Positions 9,770-20,403 of a stretch of DNA of 64,000 nucleotides are shown here, in pieces. Origin of the DNA: Massilia oculi (GTDB lineage: Bacteria > Pseudomonadota > Gammaproteobacteria > Burkholderiales > Burkholderiaceae_D); contig NZ_CP029343.1 in NCBI RefSeq assembly GCF_003143515.1, positions 2,604,001 to 2,668,000 of the forward strand. Reading direction: 5' to 3'. The first letter of the stretch is position 1. Each line of letters opens with the position of its first letter. A model generated the notes under the pieces. The model saw nothing but the letters and a program-made list of their open reading frames with translations. It made no database searches and was not told the origin of the DNA. Made by a program: the position numbers and the translations under genes.

Positions 9770-12205
9770 ATGACAAGGAAGTTGAACAAGAAAACACTGC
9801 CGCAACGCGCCCTGCTGGCGTCGGCACTGATGGCAGCATTGACGAGCGCGAGCGCCCAGGAAACGGACAGCAATATGTCGCAGGTCGTGGTGCTCGGCTC
9901 GCGCACCCAGGCCAAGACCGCGCTCGACACCGCGGTCCCGGTAGGCCTCATCAACAGCAAGGACATCCAGTCGGCCGGCACGCTCGAACTGGGCAAGGTG
10001 CTGCAAGACCTCGACCCCTCGTTCAACTTCACCAGCACCTTCGTGAGCGACGGCACCGACATCATCCGCCCCGCCACCCTGCGCGGCCTGGGCCCGGACC
10101 AGCTGCTGGTACTCATCAACGGCAAGCGCCGCCACCAGCAAGCCCTGGTCAACGTGCAGCAGACCATCGGCCGCGGCTCGGCCGGCACCGACATCAATGC
10201 GATCCCGCTGTCGGCGATCCAGTCGATCGAGGTGCTGCGCGATGGCGCCGCTGCGCAGTACGGATCGGACGCGATCGCGGGCGTCATCAACATCATCCTC
10301 AAGAAGGGCGCCGGCACCGGCACCTTGAGCGCCAGCGCCGGCACCACCGACGAAGGCGACGGCGACACGTATTCGGCCAGCGCCAACCGCGGCTTTGCGC
10401 TAGGGGCCGACGGCGGCTACCTGAACCTGTCGGTCGAGGCCAGGAAGCGCGACGAGACCAACCGCGCCGGCCCGGACACGCTGCGCGTCAACCCGCCGCG
10501 CGTGACCCAGCGCCTGGGCGACAGCAACGCCAAGGACTACTACCTGTGGATGAATTCGGCCATCCCGACCGCCGGCGGCGAACTGTATGCCTTCGGCGGC
10601 GCCTCCAAACGCAAGGGCGATTCGGGCGGCTTCTTCCGCCCGGCCGAGGACTCGCGCAACGTGCCCGAGATCTATCCGAACGGCTTCCTGCCGAATATCG
10701 TGACCACCGTGCAGGACGCCTCGCTCGCCGTCGGCTACCGCCACGACCTGCCGAACGGCTGGAACGCCGACGCCAGCGTCAACCACGGCCGCAGCCAGCT
10801 CAAATTCCACGAACGGAACTCGATCAACGTCAGCTACTGGTACGAGAACGGCGAGTCGCCAACGTCGGCCGACACCGGCACGCTCAAGTTCGAGCAGACC
10901 ACCTTCAACCTCGACTTCAAGGGGCCGGTGAACGTGCTGGGCGGCGAGCTGTTCGTGGCCGCCGGCTTCGAATGGCGGCGCGATAACTACGAGATCGAGG
11001 CCGGCGACCCGGTCTCTTACCAGTATGGCCGCACCAACAATCCCGCCATCGTCATCCGCGACCAGAACGGCGGCATCGCCGCCTCGGGCATCCAGGGCTT
11101 CCCCGGCTACACTCCGAGCACCGCGGTCGACGAAGGGCGCCACAACACCGCCTACTACCTGGACCTGGAGCGCAAGTTCGGCGCCAGCGTCACGCTTGGC
11201 GCCGCGGCGCGCCACGAACGTTACTCGGACTTCGGCAACACCACCATCGGCAAACTGAGCCTGCGCTGGGACCCGAGCCGCACGCTCGGGATCCGCGGCA
11301 GCGCCTCGACCGGCTTCCGGGCGCCCGGCGTGCAGCAGAAGTTCTACAGCTCGGTCTCGACCAACCTGAACGCCGCCGGCGTGCTGACCGAGACCCTGAC
11401 CGCGCGCGAAGACAGCGCCGTCACGCGCGCTTTCGGCATCGCGCCGCTGAAGGAAGAAACGTCAAAAAGCGCCAGCATCGGCATGATCCTGCGCCCCACT
11501 CAGGGCTTCTCGCTCACGGCCGACGTCTATCGCACGAAGATCGACGATCGCATCGTCTTCTCCAGCAATATCGCGCCCGAGTCCGGCCCCTGCCCGACTC
11601 CGGCCTCCTGCCCGATCCGCAACATCCTCGATCCGCTGCGCGTGGGCCAGGCCCAGTTCTTTACCAATGCGATCGACACCACCACCACCGGCCTGGACCT
11701 GGTGGCGCAGCAGACCATCCGGGGCCAGGGCTCGACCCTGGTGCTGTCCGGCCAGCTGGGCTTCAACAAGACCGAGGTCGACGACCGCCATTCGCAGTCG
11801 CCGGTGCTCACCGGCGCCCAGCTGTTCGACGACGCCCAGGTGACGCTGATCGAGCGCGGCCAGCCGCGCAAGCACCACGTGGTGTCGGCAGACTACACCA
11901 CCGGACCGTGGAACCTGACGGCGCGCGCCAACTATTTCGGCGCGGTGCAGGGACAGGGGTTCACGGCGCCGTTCGTGCAGACCTGGGAAGCGAAATGGAT
12001 CGTCGACCTGACCGGGCGCTATGCCTTCAACAAGAACCTGTCGCTGTCGGCGGGCGTGAACAACCTGTTCGACACCTATCCGACGCGCTGGGACCCCGAG
12101 CGCGCCGCGCCCTTCCCGCAGATGGGCTTCACGCACTGCTGGGAGACCTGCCCGTTCGGCATGAACGGACGTTCGGCCTACGTGAAGGCGGACTATACGT
12201 TCTGA
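9770..12205 (+). CDS. TonB-dependent outer-membrane receptor
   Basis: This 811-residue receptor would import a scarce nutrient using TonB energy. A signal peptide (about residues 1-29) is followed by a TonB-box-like stretch (MSQVVVLGSR), a plug domain with TLRGLGPDQLLVLINGKRRH and EVLRDGAAAQYGSDAIAGVINIILKKG, and a long beta-barrel ending in a C-terminal Phe (YVKADYTF), as outer-membrane insertion requires. An extracellular-loop-like stretch has a Cys pair (CPTPASCPI). The ligand cannot be assigned. A tonB gene lies 49 kb away at 60765. Confidence 0.93.
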   Translation: MTRKLNKKTLPQRALLASALMAALTSASAQETDSNMSQVVVLGSRTQAKTALDTAVPVGLINSKDIQSAGTLELGKVLQDLDPSFNFTSTFVSDGTDIIRPATLRGLGPDQLLVLINGKRRHQQALVNVQQTIGRGSAGTDINAIPLSAIQSIEVLRDGAAAQYGSDAIAGVINIILKKGAGTGTLSASAGTTDEGDGDTYSASANRGFALGADGGYLNLSVEARKRDETNRAGPDTLRVNPPRVTQRLGDSNAKDYYLWMNSAIPTAGGELYAFGGASKRKGDSGGFFRPAEDSRNVPEIYPNGFLPNIVTTVQDASLAVGYRHDLPNGWNADASVNHGRSQLKFHERNSINVSYWYENGESPTSADTGTLKFEQTTFNLDFKGPVNVLGGELFVAAGFEWRRDNYEIEAGDPVSYQYGRTNNPAIVIRDQNGGIAASGIQGFPGYTPSTAVDEGRHNTAYYLDLERKFGASVTLGAAARHERYSDFGNTTIGKLSLRWDPSRTLGIRGSASTGFRAPGVQQKFYSSVSTNLNAAGVLTETLTAREDSAVTRAFGIAPLKEETSKSASIGMILRPTQGFSLTADVYRTKIDDRIVFSSNIAPESGPCPTPASCPIRNILDPLRVGQAQFFTNAIDTTTTGLDLVAQQTIRGQGSTLVLSGQLGFNKTEVDDRHSQSPVLTGAQLFDDAQVTLIERGQPRKHHVVSADYTTGPWNLTARANYFGAVQGQGFTAPFVQTWEAKWIVDLTGRYAFNKNLSLSAGVNNLFDTYPTRWDPERAAPFPQMGFTHCWETCPFGMNGRSAYVKADYTF

Positions 12206-12221
12206 GTCCGGCGCGCTCGGC

Positions 12222-13190
12222 TCAGCGCAGTGCCGAGCGCAGTCCGGACGCCTCGAAATACACATGGCGGATCACCGGATGGGCGGCGCCGATCGCCGTC
12301 TCGATGCGGGCGATCGCCTGTTCCACTTCGGCGATCCGCAGCCCACGGCGGAACTGCACGGAGGCTGCGAGCAGCACCTCCTCCGGGCCCAGCTGCATGG
12401 TGCGCAGGCTCGCCACGCTCTCGAGCGCCGGCTCGCGCAGGAACAGCGCGCGCAACGACGCCAGTTGCGCGCCGTCGATGCCCTCCCCCGCCAGCAGGCC
12501 GCCGGTCTCGCGCGCCAGCGTGATGGCCGCCCCCACCAGCAGCAGCCCGATCAGGATCGACGCCACCGGATCGGCGTAGGGATTGTCGAAATAATGGCCG
12601 AGCGCGATGCCGGCCGCGGCGATCGCGATGCCCAGCAGCGCGGCCGAATCCTCGATGAATACAGTAAATACAGAGGCATCCTTGCTGGCGCGGACCGTTT
12701 GCCACAGCGTCATGCCGGGACCGCGTTTCGCGTTGAGCGCCTTGCGCGACACATTCCAGCTATAGCCCTCGAACAGCGCGGCCGCGCCCAGGACCACATA
12801 GTTCCATAGCGGATCCTCCAGCGGCGGCGGATCCTGCAGCGCCGCGAACCCGTGGTAGATCGACAGCCCGCCTCCCAGCGAAAACACCGAGAGCGCGACG
12901 ATCAACGCCCAGAAGTACAGGGATTTCCCGTAGCCGAAAGGATGCTTGCGGTCGGGCTTGCGGGCACTGCGGCGTTCGCCCAGCAGCAGCAGCAATTCGT
13001 TGCCGGTATCCACCGCGGAGTGGATGCCCTCGGCGACCATCGCGGCGCTGCCGGTGATGCCCGCTACGATGAACTTGGCGATGGCAATCCCCAGATTGGC
13101 CACGATGGCCGCGTAGATGACCTTGCGCGAATCCTGGCGCGGCGACTCGGGCGCCGCGCCGCGGTCGTCGACCTGTGCTGCTTGATTCAT
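12222..13190 (-). CDS. Cation diffusion facilitator (CDF) family transporter
   Basis: This 322-residue inner-membrane antiporter would export divalent metal (Zn, Co, Fe or Mn) in exchange for protons. The metal-site motif HSAVDTGNE is present near residue 57, with further membrane segments and a cytoplasmic C-terminal domain. The segment KHPFGYGKSLYFWALIVALSVF is characteristic of the ZNT9-like CDF branch. The ATG follows GGGAGAAACGT. It lies 71 bases downstream of the ten-gene TldD/E operon on the same strand, so read-through is possible. Its end is only 16 bases from the convergent TonB receptor. Confidence 0.9.
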   Translation of the reverse strand: MNQAAQVDDRGAAPESPRQDSRKVIYAAIVANLGIAIAKFIVAGITGSAAMVAEGIHSAVDTGNELLLLLGERRSARKPDRKHPFGYGKSLYFWALIVALSVFSLGGGLSIYHGFAALQDPPPLEDPLWNYVVLGAAALFEGYSWNVSRKALNAKRGPGMTLWQTVRASKDASVFTVFIEDSAALLGIAIAAAGIALGHYFDNPYADPVASILIGLLLVGAAITLARETGGLLAGEGIDGAQLASLRALFLREPALESVASLRTMQLGPEEVLLAASVQFRRGLRIAEVEQAIARIETAIGAAHPVIRHVYFEASGLRSALR

Positions 13191-13261
13191 ACGTTTCTCC
13201 CATTCGAGTGCACATGATGGAGCACTGCGTCATGGAGATCCGTACGGCCACGCACCTGCCG

Positions 13262-14797
13262 CTACCTGCGTTCGCGCCACCATAGCAGCAGCATCGCGGC
13301 GGCGAAGGCCAGCGCGAACGGCCAGACCGGCATGGGGCGTGTCGGCCCCTCCTGCGCGGCCAATGGCGTGCGTGCGGCGTAGCGTGCTGTCGCCTGGCGC
13401 CGCTGCATGGCCTGCCATTGCGGCCAATCGGTCGCGGCGTACACGTAGACGGCATGGGCGCCGGCCTTGCTGTCGCTCATCTCCAGCCAGCCGGATTGTT
13501 GAGGCCATAGCGCCACGCAGGCGGCATCGACGCGATCCGCACGGCCCTGCCATGGCATGGCCTGCTTCAGCGCCGGGAAGGCGACTTCACCCGCCACGCC
13601 GCGCGCGCACACCTCCAGGCGCTGTCCCGGCAGCGGCATCTCGCGCGGCTCCAGCCATTCGGTTTCCTGGCGGCGCTCGACGCCGACGCGGTCGAGCACA
13701 CCCTGCCACCACAGCGCCAGCTTGCGCGGTTCGGCGATCGCGTGGCGGTGCCATTCGCTCACGCCCAGCCAGGCGATGCGGCCCTTCTTCCAGTCGCGGG
13801 TCCAGACCATGTCGCTTGACCCGGTCCAGGGGCCGGCGTCGCGCGCCGTCGGCAGCATCGGCGCCAGCGGCATCTCCAGCGGCGCCTCCAGCACGCCGCC
13901 CAGCGGCTGCACGCGCAGCGGCAACTGCAGGGTGCGCGACCAGACACCCGGATCGTTCGCATTCCCGCCCAGCACCAGCAGCGGCATGCCGTCGGCCACG
14001 CGCTCGAGCAGGGAGGTGCGTTCGCCGGCGCCCATGCGCTCGAAGCGGGCGGCATCGATCACCATCAGGTTCGGCGCCGTCATCTCTTCGCGCGGCTGTT
14101 CAAGGCGGGTGACGTTGCGGCCCAGCGTGACCTGCCAGTCGAGCAGCGCGCCGCTGCCGGCCAGCAGGTCGTTCAGCACGCGCAAGTCGAACGACGGCGC
14201 GCCGAAGCGTCCCACGACCTGCAGCTGGACCGGCTCGTGCACGGTGAACGGCACCGGACCTTCGGCGACGACCTTGTCCTTCGCGTCCAGCAGGCGCGCC
14301 TTGAGGACGACGCGCTCGGCCACCGGCGGCATCCATTCGACGGTCAGCTTGCCCGCGCCGCGCGCCTGGGCGATCGGCTGGCCGTTCTCGGCCAGCAGTT
14401 CCAGGCGAGCTTCACTCTTGTCTTCGCGCTCGACGGTCAGGGTGAACAGGCGGCCCAGGGCCACCTGGCTCGGGAAGTCGAGGCGCAGCGCGCCGCCCTT
14501 CGGCGCCTGCCAGGCGAGCGGCAGGGCCGGCAGATCGTTCCACGCGGCGGCGCGCAGGCCGTCGCCCTGGAGTCGCAGGGCATTCACGCCCTGGAGAGAC
14601 AGCGGCGGCGCGGCCGGATCGACGGCGAGCGTGTGGCCGGCCTCGCCGGGCGCGCGCAAGTCGGCTGCGAACAGTCCCAGGGCGATCGCCGCGACGGCAA
14701 TCAAGAGCGCGTCCAGCCACTGGCGGCGGCGCAGGTAGAGCACGGCGCTGACGATGCCGGCCAGGGCGATGACGGCGATGAGCAGGGTCTGGTTCAT
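13262..14797 (-). CDS. Membrane protein with glutamine-amidotransferase-like fold, last gene of the TldD/E-MoxR operon
   Basis: This 511-residue protein has two N-terminal membrane segments (residues 4-20 and 29-46), a large soluble middle part and a C-terminal membrane helix (PVWPFALAFAAAMLLLWW) followed by an Arg-rich end. The middle contains LMVIDAARFERMGAGER and PLLVLGGNANDPG, the pattern of the glutamine-amidotransferase-like domain often found with BatA/DUF58 clusters; the catalytic triad is not evident. The ATG at 14797 is chosen because it overlaps the stop codon of the preceding gene by ATGA. Exact function unknown. Confidence 0.7.
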   Translation of the reverse strand: MNQTLLIAVIALAGIVSAVLYLRRRQWLDALLIAVAAIALGLFAADLRAPGEAGHTLAVDPAAPPLSLQGVNALRLQGDGLRAAAWNDLPALPLAWQAPKGGALRLDFPSQVALGRLFTLTVEREDKSEARLELLAENGQPIAQARGAGKLTVEWMPPVAERVVLKARLLDAKDKVVAEGPVPFTVHEPVQLQVVGRFGAPSFDLRVLNDLLAGSGALLDWQVTLGRNVTRLEQPREEMTAPNLMVIDAARFERMGAGERTSLLERVADGMPLLVLGGNANDPGVWSRTLQLPLRVQPLGGVLEAPLEMPLAPMLPTARDAGPWTGSSDMVWTRDWKKGRIAWLGVSEWHRHAIAEPRKLALWWQGVLDRVGVERRQETEWLEPREMPLPGQRLEVCARGVAGEVAFPALKQAMPWQGRADRVDAACVALWPQQSGWLEMSDSKAGAHAVYVYAATDWPQWQAMQRRQATARYAARTPLAAQEGPTRPMPVWPFALAFAAAMLLLWWRERR

Positions 14798-16887
14798 GGC
14801 GCGCCCGCCTCGCGCCAGTGACGCGCGAACGGGGTCTCGACCTTGCTGCTGGCCTGCAACAGCACCTGGCCTTCGCCGGCGCCGGTACGCAGCCAGGCGC
14901 GCAGCACCGGACGGCAGGCGATGCAGCCGTCGGCCACGTCCTGGATCGCGCGCTGGGCGGCCAGGCGCTGCTCGTCGTCCTGCAGGCGCGTACGCACCCA
15001 GTCGTTGGCGGTGCGCATCCACAGCGACGGCAACGCGGCTTCACCGGACAGGGCGATCACCAATGCGCGCAACTCTTGCGGCAACGGCGAGCCCTCCCCG
15101 GCCTGTTCGCGGCGGTAGCTGGCGGCGCCGGCCATCTCGCCGGTCATGCGTTTTTCTTCCTTGATCGGCGGCGGGGTGAAGGCGGTCTTGTGCAGGTAGA
15201 TGCGTTCGGCCTGCTGCAATTCCTTGATCGCCTCCAACGCCTTGTGCTCGGGCGGCAGAGCGGTCTTCGGCGCGATCGCGCGCAGCGACTTCTCGGCATC
15301 CCACATCGCCACCAGCGCGCGGCGCAATACCTTCTTGGTGCCCTCGTCGTACATCGTCGCGTTCTCGGCCTCGTCGTGGGCGTGGCCATAGGTTTCGAGG
15401 ATGTGCTGGGTCTCGTTCACGATGGCGCTCTTGCGGGTATTCGGGGCGCCGTGGTCGTGGCCGTGGCCTTCCTCATGCGGATGCTCGCCCGGACCATGGT
15501 CGTGCCCCTCGTGGTCGTCGTGATCTTCCGCTTTCTGCGCCCCGGCCATGCCGGAACTGGCATTGTCGGCGAACAGGGACGATTCCTCGCCCAGGAACTG
15601 GCCATAGCGCCGGCGCAGTTGCGCCTGGTCGTTGGCGATGCGTTCGCTGCGGTCGCGCACGTCATCAGCCGCCATCTTCGTGCCGCGCATATCGGCGATC
15701 AGCTGCTCGGTATCGATGATGATCTGGCGCTGGCTGCGCAGCGAAGCCGGCTTGACCAGCGACGGCATCGCCGCGCTTTCTTCTTCCGCTTCCTGCTCGG
15801 GCGCGGGCCGGCGCACGGTGTAGGTGGGCGATTGCACGGTCTGGGGACGGCCGGCGTTGTCGGTCGCGCGCACGAAGAAATACAGCTCGTCGCCCGGTTC
15901 CATTTCCAGCTCGGCGAGCGACCACTGCTTCGACCAGTCGCGCCGCTTCGGATCGCTGGACGCCGGCAGCGGCATCTCGCGGTCGGTGAACTTGACGTTC
16001 TCGCCGCTGCCGCGCGCCAGCGTCATGTGCAGGGTGGCGCGCCGGATCGCGTAGTCGTCGCGGATCTGGATCGCCATCGCGGTGCCGGTCGCGTTCTCGC
16101 GCAGGTCCTGGATCATCTGGGCAGGCGCAGCGATCGTGATTTCGGGCGGCTGGTCGGGGATTACTCGCAGTGTGTGGCGCTCTCCGCGCCAGCGCCACAC
16201 CACCGACTCGGTGGCGGTCCAGCGCGCGCACTCCTTGCCCGGCTCGAGCACCTGGCCGTTGCCCAGTTCGATCTTGTTATTTCCTGCCGTGCCGTCCTTC
16301 AGGCACCAGCTGACGACGGTCTGTTCCGGCGCCTGCAGGTCGCGAGGGGCCGACTCGGACGGTTTGACGCCGGTATAGGCCGGTGGCGCCAGCTTGACGG
16401 TGAGCCCGGCCAGGGTGGCCGCGGTCGCGCTGCCGACCGGGCTTGCCGGGGCCACGCCGCCCGCCTCCGAAGGCCTGGTGGTCGCATACCACACCATTCC
16501 CGCCAGCACGGCGCTGACCAGGACGATCGGATAACCGACAGAGACGTGGCGCGCGACGATCCGGCGCAGCTGGGCCGGCGAGATGACGGCGTCCAGGCGG
16601 TCGAACAGGCGCTGCTGCTGCAGGCGGGCGATCGGGGAATCGGCCGCCTCGAGCAGGGCCGCGCTGTCTTCCATCTCGGGCACGGCGCCGTCCAGCCAGG
16701 CGGTCCACTCGAAGGTGACGCGGCGGCGCAGCTTGACCCAGTCCAGCGCGCACCAGCCGGCCCAGGCCAGCAGGCCCGGCCCCGATGGAATCGCCAGCCA
16801 TGGCAGCGCGCCGCCTATCCACAGCGGCAGGCGGCGCAGCTGCGCCGCGCGCCATACCCGTTTGGTGATCTCAACGCCTCCGTGCAT
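14794..16887 (-). CDS. Large DUF4175-like membrane protein with a histidine-rich segment
   Basis: This 697-residue protein has hydrophobic segments near residues 20-50 and 120-145, then a long predicted periplasmic region with Ig/beta-sandwich character (ELEMEPGDELYFFVRATDNAGRPQ) and coiled-coil stretches. This resembles DUF4175-type proteins of MoxR/DUF58 clusters. Near residues 452-484 there is a segment with about nine His alternating with Asp and Glu (HEGHDHGPGEHPHEEGH), a likely metal-binding patch. The start at 16887 is chosen because the longer frame would run deep into the preceding gene. It overlaps its neighbours on both sides, which argues for tight co-translation. Confidence 0.7.
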   Translation of the reverse strand: MHGGVEITKRVWRAAQLRRLPLWIGGALPWLAIPSGPGLLAWAGWCALDWVKLRRRVTFEWTAWLDGAVPEMEDSAALLEAADSPIARLQQQRLFDRLDAVISPAQLRRIVARHVSVGYPIVLVSAVLAGMVWYATTRPSEAGGVAPASPVGSATAATLAGLTVKLAPPAYTGVKPSESAPRDLQAPEQTVVSWCLKDGTAGNNKIELGNGQVLEPGKECARWTATESVVWRWRGERHTLRVIPDQPPEITIAAPAQMIQDLRENATGTAMAIQIRDDYAIRRATLHMTLARGSGENVKFTDREMPLPASSDPKRRDWSKQWSLAELEMEPGDELYFFVRATDNAGRPQTVQSPTYTVRRPAPEQEAEEESAAMPSLVKPASLRSQRQIIIDTEQLIADMRGTKMAADDVRDRSERIANDQAQLRRRYGQFLGEESSLFADNASSGMAGAQKAEDHDDHEGHDHGPGEHPHEEGHGHDHGAPNTRKSAIVNETQHILETYGHAHDEAENATMYDEGTKKVLRRALVAMWDAEKSLRAIAPKTALPPEHKALEAIKELQQAERIYLHKTAFTPPPIKEEKRMTGEMAGAASYRREQAGEGSPLPQELRALVIALSGEAALPSLWMRTANDWVRTRLQDDEQRLAAQRAIQDVADGCIACRPVLRAWLRTGAGEGQVLLQASSKVETPFARHWREAGAP

Positions 16888-17854
16888 GCGTGAGACTCCT
16901 TTCCAGTACAAAAAGTGCGACCAGGACGGCCAGCAGGACGCCGCGCAGCGCACCGCCCGGTTCCGGCGCATTGGCGCCATCGACCGCCGCGAACGTCTGC
17001 GGCGCCAGCGTGAAGTGGCGCGGTCCGACGTGCAGCTGCTGCCAGTCGTCGAGCAGCGCACGCGCGGCCTGCGCATCGCGTGGGGGCCAATCGGCATGAT
17101 GCCACAGGCGGCCGCGCGCGCTGTCGGCGTAGCGCAGGCCGTCGATCACGCGCGCCTTGGCCAGCTCGGGGAAGGCCGACGGTTGCGTCACCCACCACAA
17201 CGGCGCGCGCAGCGCGGCGGGCGGCGCCTCGGCCCGGTCCCACACGATCAGCGCCGTCGCGGCGCCCGGCGTGTCGTCGACGATAATGGTCTCGTGACCG
17301 CCCTGCGCCGCGAACATGCGGCGCCATTCGGCGGCGCGCTCGCTGGCAATGTAGACATGGCGCTCGACCTTGGCGGGCGCGCCGGCCTGGGTGCGTACCT
17401 CGACCGCACGGCCAAACACCGGCTTCGCGGCCGGCATCGGCACGTCGCCCAGCACCAGCAGGCGCGCGTCACGCTGCCATTCGCGTTCGTGCGTGTGCAC
17501 CCAGCCCAGCGCCTGCGCGGCGGGCAGCGTGACGCGCTCGGCGTCCGCCAGGCCGGCTTGCGCCGCTTCGCGCTCGACCCATGCGGGGTCGGCGCCTTGC
17601 GTCACCACGACCGTATCGCCGCGCCACGGATAGACCGGGTCGGCCAGCCAGGCGATGAGCACCAGCAGCAACAGACAGCGCACCAACAGCAATAGCGGGT
17701 CGCTCCAGCGCCAGACGCGCGTCTGGCGCGGCTCGGTGCGCGGCAGGAAGCGCGCGGTCGCCATCGGCGCCGCCTGGTTCTGCACGCGCTTCTTGCGGTG
17801 CCACCAGATCGGCAAAATGAGAACAGGCAGCGCCAGCCACCAGAGTGCATTCAT
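16871..17854 (-). CDS. BatA-like membrane protein
   Basis: This 327-residue protein begins with the BatA N-terminal signature (MNALWWLALPVLILPIWWHRKK), with a second membrane segment near residues 53-70 and a last one near 303-320. The middle carries a soluble alpha/beta region without a complete metal-dependent adhesion site. BatA-type proteins work with MoxR ATPases and DUF58 proteins in envelope or chaperone systems. The gene starts three bases after the DUF58 gene ends and overlaps the next gene by 17 bases. Confidence 0.75.
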   Translation of the reverse strand: MNALWWLALPVLILPIWWHRKKRVQNQAAPMATARFLPRTEPRQTRVWRWSDPLLLLVRCLLLLVLIAWLADPVYPWRGDTVVVTQGADPAWVEREAAQAGLADAERVTLPAAQALGWVHTHEREWQRDARLLVLGDVPMPAAKPVFGRAVEVRTQAGAPAKVERHVYIASERAAEWRRMFAAQGGHETIIVDDTPGAATALIVWDRAEAPPAALRAPLWWVTQPSAFPELAKARVIDGLRYADSARGRLWHHADWPPRDAQAARALLDDWQQLHVGPRHFTLAPQTFAAVDGANAPEPGGALRGVLLAVLVALFVLERSLTHARRR

Positions 17855-17857
17855 GGT

Positions 17858-18742
17858 TTACCTCCCGGGACGCCGCAGCCAGCGCCGCAGCACCTCGATC
17901 GGCGACTGCTCGATCGCGGCCAGCGTCAGCGGCATGTCGTTCTTGCGGCACTGCGCCGTGACGGCGCCGAAGTGGGCTTCGCGGTTGCGGCGGTAGCCTT
18001 CCTTGAGATCGGCGCCGAAGCGGAACACGCCTTCTTCGCGTTCCGGGTCGCGGTAAGCCAGGTCGCTGGAAAAGCTGGCGTCGACCTCGGCCTGGGTCTG
18101 CAGGCCCAGCACGCGCACGTCGTGGCGCATCTGGCGCAGCCGCGTCAGGGCCACCGACAGCGGCGACGGCCAGTCGAGCAGGTCGCTGGCCGCATAGATC
18201 GCGCTCGGCGATTGGGCGAAGTGCAGGCTCGCCTTCAGGGTCTCGGTGTCGGGCAGGTCGCCACCCGGTTCGGCGCGCTGGAGCTGGGACAGCACGCGCT
18301 GCAGGTGGCGCGGTCCACGCAGGGCCGGCGTAAACGCCACCTTGCCGCCGCCAAGCACCACCAGGCCGAAGGCGTCTCCCTGGCGCTGCGCGATCGCGGC
18401 GACGCAGCCGAGCAGCATGCGCGCATAGGCCAGCTTGTCGAGGGCGGGGACGCTGCGGCTCGGTTCCGCCATCGAGGCGCTGGCATCGAGCACCAGCCAG
18501 ACCGCCACATGGCTGTCGCGCTCGGCCTCGCGCACGAAGTAGCGGTCGGCGCGCCCTGCCAGTTTCCAGTCGACGCGGCGCCACTCGTCACCGGGGACGT
18601 AGGCGCGGTATTCCGAGAACTCGACGCCGGCCCCGCGTTCGCGCCCGGCGTGGATGCCGTGGCCCAGGCCCGCCAGCACATGGCGGATCACGAGGTCGAG
18701 TTTCTTCGTGTGCGCGATCAGCGCGGTGTTCGCAAGCGACAT
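17858..18742 (-). CDS. DUF58 domain protein (MoxR partner)
   Basis: This 294-residue protein contains the DUF58 core: EFSEYRAYVPGDEWRRVDWKLAGRADRYFVREAE, followed by a von Willebrand-like start VWLVLDASASMAEPS with the DxSxS metal-site pattern. It lacks the N-terminal membrane helices seen in many family members, so it should be cytoplasmic. DUF58 proteins are almost always encoded beside MoxR ATPases, as here (14 bases downstream), and are thought to bridge the ATPase to VWA-type targets. Confidence 0.88.
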   Translation of the reverse strand: MSLANTALIAHTKKLDLVIRHVLAGLGHGIHAGRERGAGVEFSEYRAYVPGDEWRRVDWKLAGRADRYFVREAERDSHVAVWLVLDASASMAEPSRSVPALDKLAYARMLLGCVAAIAQRQGDAFGLVVLGGGKVAFTPALRGPRHLQRVLSQLQRAEPGGDLPDTETLKASLHFAQSPSAIYAASDLLDWPSPLSVALTRLRQMRHDVRVLGLQTQAEVDASFSSDLAYRDPEREEGVFRFGADLKEGYRRNREAHFGAVTAQCRKNDMPLTLAAIEQSPIEVLRRWLRRPGR

Positions 18743-18756
18743 GATACGAAAGCCGG

Positions 18757-19761
<1,005 letters not shown>

Positions 19762-19764
19762 TGG

Positions 19765-20388
19765 TCATGCTCCCAACGCATATTGAATGATGTTCACCGC
19801 GAAGCGGGTGTTGTCGACCGCGAGAAAACGCTTGTTGCGGAAGTCGTAATCCCATTCGCAGCCATAGTCCTTGTTCGAATACAGCACGCGCACGCGCCCG
19901 CCAATCTCGATCGCCTTCAGGTACTCGTGCACCAGGTCGTCGCCCCAGCCATTGAGTTCCATCGACGTCGTCGGCGGCCCGTCCTCGAACTTGAAGAAGC
20001 ACGAGTACAGCGGATGGTTGTTCGGGATCTTCTTGAGTGCCTGCGCGCCGAAGATCTTCGCCATCTCGGCCTCGAACGACTTGGCGAACAGGCCGTCGAT
20101 GTCGTGGTTGCAGTCGTCCACGAAGACGAAGCCGCCGCCGCGCACGTACTTCTCGAAATTGCTCCGTTCCGCCGGGGTGAACTGCACCAGCTTGTGGCCG
20201 GCCAGGTAGCAGAACGGGGCCTGCAGCATCTTCGGATCCGACAGCGCCACCATGCGCTCCGTCGTATCGACCCGCAACGTGGTGTACTCCACCAGGGAGT
20301 TCAGCACGTTGCTGGGCATGCGGATATCTACGTCCCAGTTGCCCGATTCATACATCAGGCGCGTGAAGTAGAAGTCGTAACTCGCCAT
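19765..20388 (-). CDS. DUF4159 domain protein
   Basis: This 207-residue protein matches the DUF4159 pattern: FTRLMYESGNWDVD at the start, YLAGHKLVQFTPAERSNFEKYVRGGGFVFVDDCNHD in the middle and RFAVNIIQYALGA at the end. In other bacteria DUF4159 is often the C-terminal domain of a larger exported protein. Here it stands alone and has no signal peptide. It links the TldE gene (15 bases before) and the MoxR gene (three bases after). The fold resembles a glutamine amidotransferase; no catalytic role is known. Confidence 0.82.
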   Translation of the reverse strand: MASYDFYFTRLMYESGNWDVDIRMPSNVLNSLVEYTTLRVDTTERMVALSDPKMLQAPFCYLAGHKLVQFTPAERSNFEKYVRGGGFVFVDDCNHDIDGLFAKSFEAEMAKIFGAQALKKIPNNHPLYSCFFKFEDGPPTTSMELNGWGDDLVHEYLKAIEIGGRVRVLYSNKDYGCEWDYDFRNKRFLAVDNTRFAVNIIQYALGA

Positions 20389-20403
20389 GGAGATTCGCAG
20401 CCG

